Below, piece after piece: positions 47,263 through 59,786 of a stretch of 64,000 bases of DNA. The first letter of the stretch is position 1; every line of letters begins with the position of its first letter. The notes beneath the pieces were generated by a model that worked only from the letters and a program-made list of their open reading frames with translations, made no database searches and was not told the origin of the DNA. Source of the DNA: Artocarpus heterophyllus (Eukaryota; Streptophyta; Magnoliopsida; Rosales; Moraceae). Location of the stretch: NCBI GenBank assembly GCA_025403435.1, contig CM046333.1, positions 18,997,770-19,061,769 on the forward strand, in the 5' to 3' direction. Both the position numbers and the translations under genes were made by a program.

Positions 47263-50200
47263 ACACATCGAATCATGGGAAGCTGTATTTGGTGCTAACT
47301 TCCTAAGTCAGCTAAATAATATATAGAATCAAGTGGATGCTTGGACCAACGCGTCAAGATAATCGACACTTGGAGTACGAATTAGGGCAAGAATATTTTG
47401 GGTTGCAATCACAGAAGATGTAGATTGACCAATCGACAAAGGATCTATAGAGCTACGATCAGGGTAGCTACGTCTCGGAAAAGAAAAGAAGCCACAAGTT
47501 TTTCACAGCTTAATTGCTAACCTCTAGCTAAAGCTACCCCTCATGCAGCATACAAGCGGATCCTCACTAAAAGTCAATTCTATAGGCAAATGGATAACAC
47601 TCCTCAATTTGCCACAAGAACAAAAGAAGTCACAGATAGGGTATGCAAGGGACACGAGAGTGAAACCTTCTTCAAAGAATTTTCACAAAGTCAATGATGT
47701 CATTACATTTTTTCGAAGCACGAATGAGCATTTTGTTAGAAAGAATTTCCGAGTTTGGACGATTAATGAGGACATCGATATTTGACTTAAAAATGACATA
47801 AAAGAATGGATAGGCATAGTATGACTATGGGGTTAGTGGTGTGACATACCATACGACTAAGCAAGTATACATGTAGTATAAGAAGTAAGATTTTATGTAT
47901 GAATAATAGAAGCTTCCGATAGGAAGGACTTTATGTTATGCTACTTGTTGGAGGCGAGTAAAGTCTCGATGTCAACAACAGTCTATGATATGCAATAATT
48001 GCTATTAAAAAAGAAGAGAGACATTTAGCAATTTCGTGATATGGTTGATATATGCATGAATGTTATGAACTATCATTGTTGTATGTATTATAAATGCAAC
48101 ATGACTTAAAGTATGATATGAATATGATATGAAATAGTTGCTATCAAAAGAAAAATGTATAGCAACTCTATGATATGAAAGTATGAATGTCATGCATATG
48201 TATGATAAGAATATGAATGACATGAGTATAAGTAATATGTGAAAACATGACAAGTATATGTATGATATATTTATGAACGACATGTGTATGTTTGATATGA
48301 ATGATTTGCATACGTAAGATATGAATATGAATGTTTCGATTGGTATTTGTATCTGGATTACAAACATGATATGGCTTGCAAGTACCATGTAATGCATAAT
48401 GAACATGCACAATAAGGTCCATAAGAAACTGATCAAGGACCTAACCTTCTAGAATACGATGAAGAGATAGATTCTATAGAATCAAAGTCTTGATAAGGAT
48501 AAATACATGGATCCTTACAAGAAATTTAAATGTAAGTAGAAGTTTAAGATACAAGAAAAGAACTTCCTAGAGGTCACACACCGTCTTTGGGTTGTTACTT
48601 CTAAGCTAGTATCCAACCAAAGAGACTTCACAATAGTGATCTCAAGACAAGATGATCCCTCCCCAACATACAATAAATAAGTTATGAGGATTGGTCGAAT
48701 ACCATCCTATAAAAACTTAAGATCGCATTAAGAAAAGGTTGTTGAAGTAAAGTTGCTCCCACTTACCTAAGAGATGCAAGTAACATTACAAGGGTATTAT
48801 GCGATAATAAGAATGACAATATGTTGTCATTAACATACTTGTTTAGGAGTTAAGAAAGAAAAGACTTCAAGATGGTTCAAAATCTGAACCCCTTCGATAG
48901 AACTATATGACTTAGATAAGAGTAACCATAACAAAGGAAAGCCACTAGAAATTCTTTAACAAAAGAATATATCCCACCATATGACTCGATGACATTTAGT
49001 CATCAACAGCCATAAAACCCTACCCAGTTTAAGATAAATAGATAGATATGTTCTTTCCAGGACACAGTTTGCAATGTTATTAAATGAACTTTAGTCATCA
49101 ATGGGCAGAGAATCAATTTAAGATAAGTAGACAAAGATATCTACTTAAGCTTGCAAATATAACAAAAGGCTTACAAAATCTAGATTACTAAGCTAAGAAG
49201 ACCACCTCAAGTAGAAGTGGTCCCCCTCTAGTTAACAAAGTCTTTAAATAGAAAAGATTCTTAGAATAAGTAAGATTGGAGACCTTAGAGTCTAACACCG
49301 AACCCTTTCTAGAAATCAAACGCTACAAAATACGGGCATGGGGATAATAAAAAAACTCTTTAACTAGCTAAGACGTGCCATATTGAGGAGAAATCCTCTA
49401 GAATTAGTGGAAGAGCATACTAATGAGAGTATTGCTCAACCTTTTAAGAAAAACATAGTTATAAAACCGGTGGTCGGAACTAAGTTATTTAAAAAATATG
49501 TGCTTAGTCATGTAAAATAAGCCCAACTAAGATGTCATCCTTAGAGTAGTATTTATGTGGACTCATAGCAGAAAACTTCCAAAGCTGAGGCTATGAAATT
49601 AAGACACGTCCCTCAAGAAATGATAGAGATAAAGAAGTGGTTTCCTTCGTGAGCATTGATGAGACCTCCTCAATAAGAGTATGGAGAGTAAGAATGAGAG
49701 AACTAATGACGTTTAGACAATATGATCAGAAAGTTTAAGAGTAAGATGTCAAGGCTTGGGACGTAGAGACGGTTTAAAGGCCATTTATATGGCCTTCCTG
49801 ATGCCAATAAAAGGTGCACTAATATTAATATTAGAGATAGTATACGGGGAGGATGACACATGTAGTGTCTACTAAGTAAAGTAGCACATCTGAGGATAGT
49901 TTAATAGGCATGTCTCAACAATAGGAATTGTACAATAGGAAGGTAAAGTTTATCAAAAGCCCTCCAGTCATGATAGAACCAACAAGATTCGTCTTTGGAC
50001 GAGCTAGAATATATTGCTGAAATATATATATTTTCCAAACCCCAAGTGATACGGTTAACACGTTAGAATTATTATGACACATTTAAGCACATACCTCTAG
50101 TAAGATCATAAGAATAGGTATGCAGCCCAAATTATTCATCTAAAAGATAAATGAACATAAAAAAAGGGGCGGTATATATATATACACACACGAAAAAAAA

Positions 50201-51947
50201 AATCCATTAGGGTAAGAAAAAGTTTCTAATATATCCATTCCCTCCTTAAAAGGAAATATTGTTTAAGCTCAAGGTTCAAAATTAAGAAAATCTTATTAAA
50301 GTTTATGTTAGACATCAAGGACTAGAATAAGAATGACTTATAGTAGTCAATAGAACTACGATCCATAACCATGGAAATACTATAATATTAGAAGGCCCAA
50401 CTTATGAACTAGGACCATCAATAGAGGCGATCGCTTTGAAATGTTGATGATAGAAACCCATTAGTTATGAAAAGGAAAGTTTAAGAACCCAATTAAGTTA
50501 AGATTTAGTTGACAAGAAGATAGTGAAGACAAGCATATGGTGCCTCATTGAACAAGTTCACAGCTCTCAATCTGGATCAAACTTGATAATGAGATAGAAT
50601 AGGATTGGAAGACCTTCTAAAAAGGCTCTTGAAGCCTGAGACATAACCTTTTCCAGAAATAATAAGGAAGTCTTAGAATGATATAGGACACTAAAGTGGC
50701 CTAGAAAGCAGGAACAAGTAGCCAACTATGAATACGAAGTTCACATGTAGAGAAAGGTAAGACACATCATAAATGTTGTCGCAGTAGAAATAAGATGGAC
50801 TAGAATCCCAAATAAGAGATAAAGCTTACGAACTATAAGATACAGTAAGACGGCATATACATGATCATGCCATTGAACAAGTTGAGACAATGAAGGCTAG
50901 AATGATACGATTTTCTATGAAAATAGGTGCTTAAAAGAGTAGAATTTCAATCTTAAGGTGGGTAGAACATAGACAAGACTCTAATAAACCTTTTATAGGT
51001 TAAAAGAGATAGTATAGCTTTTCTCTTCTGAAAGAGCATACCATGCTCAGTAGTATGACGTTTAGATCTAGAATGATTTCTTAACCACAAATAGGCCGTG
51101 AAAACTGTAAAACTACTTAAGCATTTACGATATGCTACGGTAGTATGTCCTAGATTCGAGAGTAAGTACAAGTAAAGGGAATCAAAAGTATGATTTCATA
51201 CACTATGAGAATCTATTACCATGATATGTCGCGATAGTATGTTGAAATTTCTAGAATAAGCCCGCCTAAGAAGAATCTATGGTACAATCTCCTTATGTTA
51301 AGGGACTTGATGTACCCTATTATATTGTATCATAGTGGGATTTTTTGCTAAAAGAAATTACTATATGACACACTAGTTTCGATTAGAAATCGTAAGAATG
51401 ATTTAGATAATTAGTAGAATTTAGAAAATTTCTCATGACCAACAGAGAGGTCACAAGAGCAGAGCCAAGAGAGAGACCCTATGAATAAAAAAATTGGGAA
51501 TGGATTTTTCCTTTTCCCGCACCCCAAGGAGAGGCAAGACATGTTCAAGAGAGATATGAAAAGATAAGCTCAAGTGTTATGAGCCTTTAGAAATCTTTAG
51601 ACAAGTAGATAAGCGTGTTTTAGACAACCAATATCACTAGTTTGGGATGACTAGATGATAAAGGCCTATAGGTTGAGCAATAAAAAGATGAACTTTCTGG
51701 CAAGTTCCTATGTACTAGATCATGATCTAGGTGCGGATACGCAACCTAAGATATGAAATAGGATTAGTATAAGTCCTGGAACAAGAGAAAGATGGCTTTA
51801 GAAAATCGAGACCATATTCCCATATAAAGATACTTGGGGTAGAATTACTAAAAGAAAGGAAACCCCATAGGATTAAGTTATGAAGCTATAGGATACCCCT
51901 AGTTTATCTTAATTTTCGAGGACAAAAATTTTATAAGTTGGGTAGAT
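47263..51947 (+). other. Interior of the LARD-like element, no recognised genes
   Basis: About 4.7 kb with stops in every frame. No zinc knuckle, protease triad, RT or integrase motif was found on either strand. A short open frame at 47543-47785 shows no recognised domain. The last stretch, TTTTCGAGGACAAAAATTTTATAAG before 51948, resembles the 3' end of Tekay-type elements. Weak echoes of a decayed pol end near 51830-51900 cannot be excluded. Confidence 0.55.
48040..48370 (+). repeat. ATGATATGAATATGA-type cryptically simple tract
   Basis: Repeated, slightly varying units of TATGATATGAATATGA and GAATGACATG occupy about 330 bp. A 143-codon open frame on the minus strand across it is a product of this composition (Ile/His/Ser-rich) and is not counted as a gene. 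Confidence 0.7.
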
Positions 51948-54900
51948 TGTAATGACCGGAAAAATACAAAAATTAATAAGAATGATTAATTAACGATTTT
52001 TCTATAATCACTCTATAAAGTATTTGAAAAAGTACAAGTTTAGACATTACAAACACGCAAATTTCTAAGGTCTTAATAGCTATAAGATTTTATAAATAAA
52101 TAATGTTATGAATGTACAAATTTATGCGCTTTATTTATGAGACATGTAACAATATTATGTTATGATAGTACGTTAAAATAATTATATAGCGTGCTAAACT
52201 AAAAGTTTTTAATTCATTAATTTCATGTATGAGCCATAGTTGTGACAATTATAAGAATCTCAACTTAAAATATTTAAATTAAGATTATGTGATAAAAGTG
52301 GAATTTCCCAACTTGCTATGATTATGCGGAAGTTCATATATAGTTTAGTAAGAGATTAGAGCTTATGAAATTATTTTTTTACAAAGCAAGAATTTTACAG
52401 TTCTAAAGAGTACAGTTATGTGTACAGAAGTTTCAAGTTTACGGATCAAGGATTTGATCAACCTGATTACAACACAGTATAGACTTCAAAGACTAGTGAT
52501 AGCGTCTATAAATACTTGAAAATGCTGTAAAAAAAAAGCAAAGAAATCCCATAAACAAAATAGCTTTTTCTCTCTCCTCTGGCTTCAGTCAAGATTTTGG
52601 CGTCCGTTTTTGACATCTCCCATACCAACAGAAAGCTCTCAACGAGCTGGTTCTAACGAGGTACCGTGCCACCCGCGAAACCATCGGAGGAAGCCACAAG
52701 CGCTGGTCAAAGAGGCAAAAAAACCCACATTTTTTTGGTGAGATATCTTCACTGTCGAACCACCAATCGACACGATTTTGGTGTCTATAGATTCAGATCG
52801 ATGAGAGGAACAAGATGGTACCAGCCTCACCATTCAACTCTACCAGGTCTTCGCCATTGTGCAACCTTTGGAACCACCACTCACAACAAAGGTGAGGTAC
52901 ACTGCCACCACCGTTCGACTCAGACAACAATGAGGAGTGAGAACCCCCACCCAATTGCACCCTCGCTTGGCCACAAATTGAAGTTCAAGATCCAACACTG
53001 TCAACCACTACAGTAGCGACCGTCATTACCATTTTCGACCCCATGGCCCCAAATTAATTGGGGAAAAGACTCAAAGGATCACGAAGAGACTAATCCCCTA
53101 ACTAATTTCATGAAAACCCCATCGAAGGACCACGATCAGTCTCCGCGTTTGCACTCCACCGAGAGGCACTTGGGACCTCTATTATAGATGATGGTGAAGT
53201 GCACCACTATCGTCATCGTGCTCAGATAGCCACAGGGAACAAAACCCCTAGGCCAATTTGGCCGAAATAGAACCAGAAGTTTGGGATCGGAGCCGCTGGT
53301 TATAGCCAAGGAACCTATCTTCGATCCAGGTAGTTAGATGACAAATTGGGAAAAATTATTCATGCCAGTCAACTCAGAAGGCCCAACACAAGTGGGAGCC
53401 AAGATTGCGGCTCAATTCAGCCACCGGAGATGCCGCACATGCCCCATGCGCTGCCGTAGATGGCCGATCGGCCTCCAGCGACCTCAGGTTTTGGTGATCT
53501 TGACCTTTGTTGGCGATTTGAGACCACCTCTTAACTCGTTTTGACACTTTGGACGTGATGATGCCCTCTGTTTGAGCTAATTTCACTCTGATTAAAATCA
53601 TCTAGTACTAGCGCACGTAGATCAAGGCAACTCAAACTGCAATAATGGAGTCTAAAATGACGTTTCCAACAATGTATAATCTCCATGAAGCATTCCTAGC
53701 CATTCATAGTCACTCGAGAAGCACTACAGAGGATGATTCATGGACTGTAGATACAGAGAGATACAATTGGACTCACTCAGCTCAGAGTCCTGGTAAGTAG
53801 GAATCTCACTTACAGTATGAACGGTCTTTAAATAAAATTTTTTAAATGTTTTCGTGAAAATTTATGAAAATGCATGATCAGTGGATTATCGCACTATGTA
53901 TATTATGATGTGCTATTATGTTATGATAGTTTGAATTATTATGTTATGATATGCTATGTCATGCATTGGTATAATCATGTTAAGTAATGAACGCAGCATT
54001 AATTTGTAATTTATTTGCACTAATTATGTTTAAAGTATGTTTGCATTTTGTTAATGCATAAAGTTTTATAGCTTAAGTTATAAGTTTTATGTTGCATTTG
54101 TTATGCAATAAGTTTTAGAGTACAAATTATGATTTACAAATGAGTTTACATATGATCTGAAAGCATTTGATATGCTCACTAAAATTAAAAAGAATGTAAA
54201 ATAAAGATAAAAATTAAAGTGTCATGCCAGCCTTCTTGATGTGAGGTTCACAAGCAGAGTAAAAGTTATGACCTCCTTAAGGTAAGGTACACATATAAAG
54301 TTAAAGTATGACCTCGGTGTTTGATGGTCTCAAGTCTTCCAAAAGGCAAGCATCATATTTATGATTTCATAATTAATGATATTGGTACAAACATTAAAGT
54401 TTATAAGATAAGGAAAGTTAAGTAACAAGATAAGTTATGGTTTAAAGAATTAAGCATAAAACAAGTTGATAAGCAAGCATCAAATGTTCATGCATATTTT
54501 TATTGAAATGATTTTTAATTATGTTTTACGAGAATGACTTCCTACTTGCTGAGCAAAAGCTCATTTAAGTATGTTCATACTATAGGTAAGAAAACCTGTC
54601 AACGGGTTGTGGTGAGAGGCGGATGAATGGTGGAGATGGGTATGGACACCACTCACGCAATTTGTAATATTACCGCAGTATTAGTTTACGAATTTATACA
54701 TGTTTTAGTTTTACGTTAAATTAAGAAATAAATTTTATGAATATGTTTTTACAAAGTTATTATTATGAAAGTTTAATTGTTTATTCTTTAAGAAAATAAT
54801 TATGATTATGTTAAATGTAAAAATTATTATTACGTTATTATCACATTTGTGAAATTAATTATTATGTTAGATTTTTGGAATTAAGTTTTGGGAAACGATT

Positions 54901-55057
54901 ATTATTTCCTTTCAGGTTCTATGTTAAGAATTCTACAACAAGAATCCATATTTAAAAGAAAAAAATTATTCTAAAATTTCAGTACTTTATGTTAAAGTAA
55001 GTTAAAGTTACGATTATGTTCAAGTTAAGTGAAGGCCGTGTAGGTAGGGTCATTACA
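51948..55057 (+). repeat. 3' LTR of the LARD-like element
   Basis: 3110 bp, from TGTAATGACCGGAAAAATAC to GGGTCATTACA. It has a TATAAATA box at 52507, a pyrimidine-rich start of leader near 52565 and a GC-richer block (52600-53560). It is followed by the CGATT target duplication. Minus-strand open frames of ~64 codons in its GC-rich block recur in the 5' LTR but have no recognised domain. Confidence 0.85.
52507..52514 (+). promoter_or_regulatory. LTR TATA box
   Basis: TATAAATA preceded by GCGTC, the counterpart of 28480 in the 5' LTR. Confidence 0.55.
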
Positions 55058-55062
55058 CGATT

Positions 55063-58000
55063 GCTGGAGAATGGTTAATGTCAGCCATAGTCGCCATGGG
55101 GATCATTTATTTTGTCAATTCTGGCAATGATCACCTAAATGGATTGAGGGTAAAGTGTTAGAGCATTACGAGGAAGGGTTACCCTCCTTTAATTGCACAA
55201 AAATTCATGGGAAAACGATGAAACTCATTACCATTACAAGCTGTCACTGCCTTAATTGCTTTCATTGTTCTCAAGGATGGCGAGGTACACCACCACATGG
55301 GAAATGGTTAGAGGGTCACGAGGAGCAGAATCCGAACACAATTTGATTGACCAACCACCATGTGACCGTGATCCATGTTGCCCGTCTTGGCCGAGAAACC
55401 CACATTCGATCTATATAGTTGGAGGGCTAAACAGGTGAAATTGAGGCCACCAACGAACTTAAGAGGTGGAAATACAATAGAACCCAAAGTTGCAGCACCA
55501 ACCAATGGCCAGAGCCAATGCACCTACCGCTGCGGGTGGCTAGACTCTGATGACCTCAAGTTTTATGATCCTGACCCTTGATCGATGATCCGTGACTACC
55601 TTTTGACTTGTTTTAATGTTTTAAATGCGATAGTACCTCTATTTGAGCTAATTCCACTCCATTGAAAATCGCTCGGTATCGACTACATCTAAATCGAGGC
55701 GGTGCAGAATGGAGCAACGAAGTTTAAAATGATGTTTCCAACAAAGATAAATCTCCAAGAAGCATTTTTAGCCTTTCACGGTCCGTTTAAGACCATTATC
55801 GTGGAAGCTTCCTAAATTGTAGGACTAATGAGATAAAAGTAGAACAACTTCGCTCAAAATTCAGTTAAGTAGGATTTTGTCTATAGTATGAATAGTTTTA
55901 AAGTGAAATATTTTACATGTTTTCATATAAATTATAAAATGCATGATCGGTGAGATGTCATACTATATCATATATGATGTGTTGTATTATGTTAAGTCAT
56001 GTCATCATACGCCATGTTATGAGTATGATTTGTTAAGTGTAAGTTATCCCATGTATTGTTATGTTATGATAATGTCATATGCAGTAAGTGAAGTATATTG
56101 TATTAAATTATGCTACTTACTTACCTTTAGATAAACATTTATGAAAAATGGGCAGGTAATACTTAGTAAAAGCTCTTTTAGCCTCCATAGAGCAGAAAAT
56201 ACTCGTCGTTTGATGAGTTCAAGCATATTACTATATAAAAAAATTAGTAATCAAACCTAGGATTAAAGTGTTACAGATAACACATTAAAATCATTGACTT
56301 TGCCAATTCTGACAACTATAACCCAAATTGATAGAGGTAAAGAATCAGAGCATTATGAGGAAGGGTTCCCCTCCTTCAATTGCCTGAAAAATGCACGAGA
56401 AAATGATGAACCATCATCGTCGTTGCAAGCTACCGCTGCCCTCATCATTTTCACTATTCTTGAGGGTGGTGGATTGCACCACCACATGGGAATGGTCAAA
56501 AGGTCACGGGGAACAAAAGCCCCAACCTAATTTGGTCGACCAACCACCATATGATCGAGATCCACGCTGTTGATTTTGGCTAAGAAACCCATGTTCGATC
56601 TGCATAGTTGAATGCTAAACCAAGAAAAATTGAGGTCACCAAAAAACTCAGTAGGTCAAAAAATGGTAGAACACAAGGTTACAGCACTAGCAGATGGTCG
56701 GAGTCGCCGTACACGCCACTACGAGTGGCAAGAGACCGACGACCATAGATTTTGTGATAATCGAAAATCCGAGACTACCTCTTGACTTGTTTCAATTCAA
56801 TGTTCCAAACATGATGGTGTTCTCTATTTGAGCTAATTTTATTCTATTGAAAATCATTCGGTACTAACTGCATGTAGATCGAGGCAACATAGACTAGAGA
56901 AATGGAGTCCAAAATGATGTTTCCAGCAAAGATAAATCTCCAAGAAGTATTTTTACAAGTCACTATCCCTCTTGGACCATTATCGAGGAAGCTTCCTAGA
57001 CTATAGGATTGACAGTAAACAACAAGAGCTGCTTAGCTCGAAAATCATGTATGTAGGATTTCGCCTAATAGAGTAAAATTTTTTGCATTATTTGATATAA
57101 ATTATGAAATGCATGATCAATGAGATGTTATGCTATGTTATGCATGATATGTTGTATTATGTTTAGTCATGTCATGATATGCTATGTTATGAGTATGATT
57201 TGTTAAGTTTAAGTCATGCCATGTGTTGTTATGTTATGGTTATTTCATATGCAATAAGTGAGGTATATTGTATTAAATTATACTACTTACTCACCTTTAG
57301 TTCAACATGTTTATGATTTATGATTTATGATTTATGAATTTGTGATGCTATGTAGTAACATATGATACTGCATACACAATAAGATAAGTGAAACAAATGA
57401 AACAAGTTAAGGGTGTTGTACCAACCTCTCGACTTGTTGGGAGGCTTTGACTCAATTCGCTACATTTATGATCTCGGTGTTGTTAAGGATGTTGCAAACC
57501 CTAACTTTCTAAAAATTGCATGCAAACGACACGATCACCTGGGCTCAATCAGTAAAATAAGTTAAAGCTTAAATAATTAAGCATAAAACAAGTAGATAGG
57601 TAAGCATAAAATGTTCATGTATGTTTTATTAAATATTTTTCAAATATGTTTTGCGAGTCTAATTTCCTATTTGCTAAGTGAAAGCTCATTCAGATATGTT
57701 CATGCTATCGGTAAGAAACCTGTCAGCAACACTTGATGGGTAGTGATAAGCGGCGGACGAATGGTGGAGATGGGAATGGATAATGATTACGTAAATGTAA
57801 TATCCCGCATTTTAAGTTTACAAGAATTTTATGCATTTTTAATTTACGAAATTTCATGCATTTTAATTTACAAAATTTCATGCATTTTAATTTACTAAAT
57901 TTTGTATGTATTAATAAGTAAATGAAAGTACATAAGTATGGTTTAGAAAACAAGATTGTAATCATAAAACTTTAGGTTTAAAAAAATTTTAATATTTTAA

Positions 58001-58646
58001 AGAGTTGCAACAAAAACTCCAACAAATATACAGAAATTTTAAATAAGAAGTTATAACGTTTAATTTTAGTAAAGCTTTTAACAAGGTTTTATTTTAAATT
58101 AACAAAATATTTAAAAGAAATAGTTTTAAATATTTTTTTACGTTTTAAAGAAAATGTTTTAAAAAATAAATATTACTATGGTTTTAAAGGATTAAGTCTT
58201 ATGAAATTAATATTATGTTAAAACGTAATGACATGTTTAAGTTTAGAAACAACAATAATAATATATCATTCCACAAGTTATCTACCTAACATTAAAATAT
58301 ATTTAAGTTCACATTATGGGGTTAAATATTATTTCTTATAGGAAATATTTTAATAAATAATTGTTAAGATTTGTTTTAGAAAAAAAAATTATTCTACAAA
58401 CTTATAGGGTGTTTGGCATGGTAGTGGGAACCATTGGTTAGAACTGTTTTTACTGTAGCATATGAGAGCTTTACACTGTAGCAACTTTTTTTTTTCTTGT
58501 AACATGTGAGAGCTTTACACTTTTCATAATTGAAATAATGGTCTTAACTGCTCTATGTCAAACACCTCATTGGTATTTTTACGATAAGCTATGCTTATGT
58601 TTATGATTATGTAGTTAATAATAGCCACAAAAGTAGAGTTGTTACA
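55063..58646 (+). repeat. Right part of the outer ~4.5-kb LTR, with duplication
   Basis: It continues the LTR that breaks at 27909. Two tandem units of about 1187 bp (about 55063-56249 and 56250-57340) share GAGCATTACGAGGAAGGGTT and the following GC-rich block. From 57300 it matches 38280-39799 of the intact solo LTR, including CCAACCTCTCGAC and the closing GTTGTTACA. It contains the MITE at 58407. Confidence 0.65.
58407..58566. mobile_element. Small MITE inside the outer LTR
   Basis: GGGTGTTTGGCATGG to TATGTCAAACACC, 160 bp, the same family as 18287-18449 with shared interior TTAGAACTGTTTTTACTGTAG. Both copies are preceded by CTTATA, which may be target preference or part of the terminus. 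Confidence 0.75.
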
Positions 58647-58651
58647 ACGGT

Positions 58652-59579
58652 TGCTCTGACTTGTCATTGGAGTCTTTAGATCATCTAGTAATTGTCTAAA
58701 AATACAAATCTTAAATCTAAAAATACAAATAAGAAAACAAAGTGTGATTTGAATCCAAAAATTTGTTGATATTTTTGAGGTTTCAATCCAAAAATTTTTG
58801 GGAATTCCTTTATTTTTTTTCTTTATGTTTCTTGTTGTTTTTTATGTTTATGTTTTTTGGGTATTTCTTGATGTTTTAGGAATTCAATCTAAAAAATTCT
58901 AAATTTGCTTAGGTCTTCTTTTTTTATGATCTGTGGTTGAAGGTTTTTTTTTTTTGGTTTTTTAGCTTAATTCTTCCTCCTTTTGATATGGCTTTGAATC
59001 AAAATACTAAAGGCTCTATATGTGCTTTATACTATTGCTTGAATGTGCTATGAATCAAACTCTGGTTTCAATCAACTTTTTGCTTAGTGCTACTTTTGAA
59101 CGTGTCTTGAATTAAACTTTCTGTTTCGCTTCTTTTGATACTATGTTGAATTGTTGCCTAATTTCAACAAACAATAAAGTGACTTTTATATAAAACCTTA
59201 AATTTTCATCCAGATCATGAATGTTTGGAATCCATACTATGCAAGGAGACATTGCTTTTGCTAATTCGAATTGGATGGGTTTTTGCTTGTGGATGGGTTT
59301 GAAGAAACCCAGCAATCAAATTTCTAAAATGACATTCTTATGGTGAAGATCATGGAATTGTGGAAGAATAAAACTAGGAGGATACTGAGAATATTGAGAG
59401 GATTTGGAGAAGACTTTAAGGTTTTGAGGAAATGGGTCATGAAATTGTAACAATTACATGTGAGTAGACATATCTAGGCTCAAGGAAGAAGACCAATTTC
59501 TTTTTGTTAGTTTTTAATTTTTAAATAATTGTTTCACATCTTTTAGGATTATTTTGATTTTTTAGCAGTAAATTAAGAT
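58652..59579. other. Interior of the TIR element
   Basis: AT-rich sequence between the outer LTR and the right inverted repeat, with several poly-T runs. The only recognised content is a chloroplast ycf2-like piece at 59205-59274. No transposase was seen. Confidence 0.45.
59205..59274 (-). pseudogene. Chloroplast ycf2-like fragment
   Basis: The minus strand encodes [20 protein letters not shown] followed by LD, which matches the conserved region of the plastid Ycf2 protein downstream of its ATP-binding site. Both flanks immediately stop resembling it. A ~70-bp match embedded in unrelated nuclear repeats is best explained as transferred plastid DNA, later caught within the TIR element. The family match is from memory of the protein motif and should be confirmed by alignment. 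Confidence 0.65.
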
Positions 59580-59786
59580 CACGTGCTCTGCACATAACAA
59601 AAATCTATTAAAAATTAAATGTTTGACCATTAAATTAATCGTTTTGTACATTTTTTTTTTTTTTGAGTTCAGGTTCGTTTGAGATAAAAAAACAAAAACA
59701 AAAACAAAAAAACAAAAAACAAAAAACAAAATAGAAACTAGCAGTTACCTTTTTAATAGTTAAGAACCATTAAAGCAATTTACTCT
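59580..59786 (-). repeat. Right terminal inverted repeat
   Basis: Reverse complement of 25050-25245 with mismatches; an extra CAAAA-rich run (59686-59735) is present here but not at the left end. Confidence 0.6.

Larger units (their letters stand above)
27915..55057 (+). mobile_element. LARD-like long-LTR element without recognised genes
   Basis: The element has a 5' LTR (27915-30138 plus 45735-46627), a primer binding site at 46630, a ~5.3-kb interior and a 3' LTR (51948-55057). A perfect CGATT target duplication flanks it (27910-27914 and 55058-55062). LTRs are ~3.1 kb. The interior shows no gag, protease, RT or integrase motif in any frame. The end sequence GAGGACAAAAATTTTATAAG before the 3' LTR resembles Tekay-type Ty3 elements, which might have supplied proteins in trans. 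Extreme decay of a coding interior is the alternative. Its 5' LTR is split by the copia element. Confidence 0.75.
25588..58646 (+). mobile_element. ~4.5-kb solo LTR, split by a later insertion
   Basis: The left part (25588-27914) starts TGTAAAAGCCAAAGAAATTC and the right part (55063-58646) ends GAGTTGTTACA, matching the start and end of the solo LTR at 35347-39799. Subtracting an internal 1.2-kb duplication and a MITE leaves about 4.5 kb, equal to that copy. The flanks ACAAT (25583-25587) and ACGGT (58647-58651) are a poor match, as expected for an old insertion. No internal region or second LTR is present. Confidence 0.65.
25050..59786. mobile_element. Mutator-like TIR element enclosing the whole nest
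   Basis: Sequence at 25050-25245 reappears inverted at about 59580-59786. Shared blocks read inward from each end are AGTAAATT, a CTAAACTATTAATAAG-like block, GAACTCAAAAAAAAA, then a TTAATTTTT block and a CACGTGCT-TTGCACATGA-like block. Long inverted termini suggest a Mutator-like element. The flanks are AATTAATTA-type on both sides, compatible with a 9-bp duplication, but this low-complexity sequence makes that weak. Without the nested insertions the element would be only about 1.7 kb. It encodes no recognised transposase. The superfamily call is an inference from the termini. Confidence 0.6.

Noticed and set aside
48005..48436. 143-codon minus-strand open frame, hydrophobic, Ile/His/Ser-rich
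   Set aside because: It follows from the repetitive ATGATATGAATATGA composition of the plus strand; no domain and no conserved start context.
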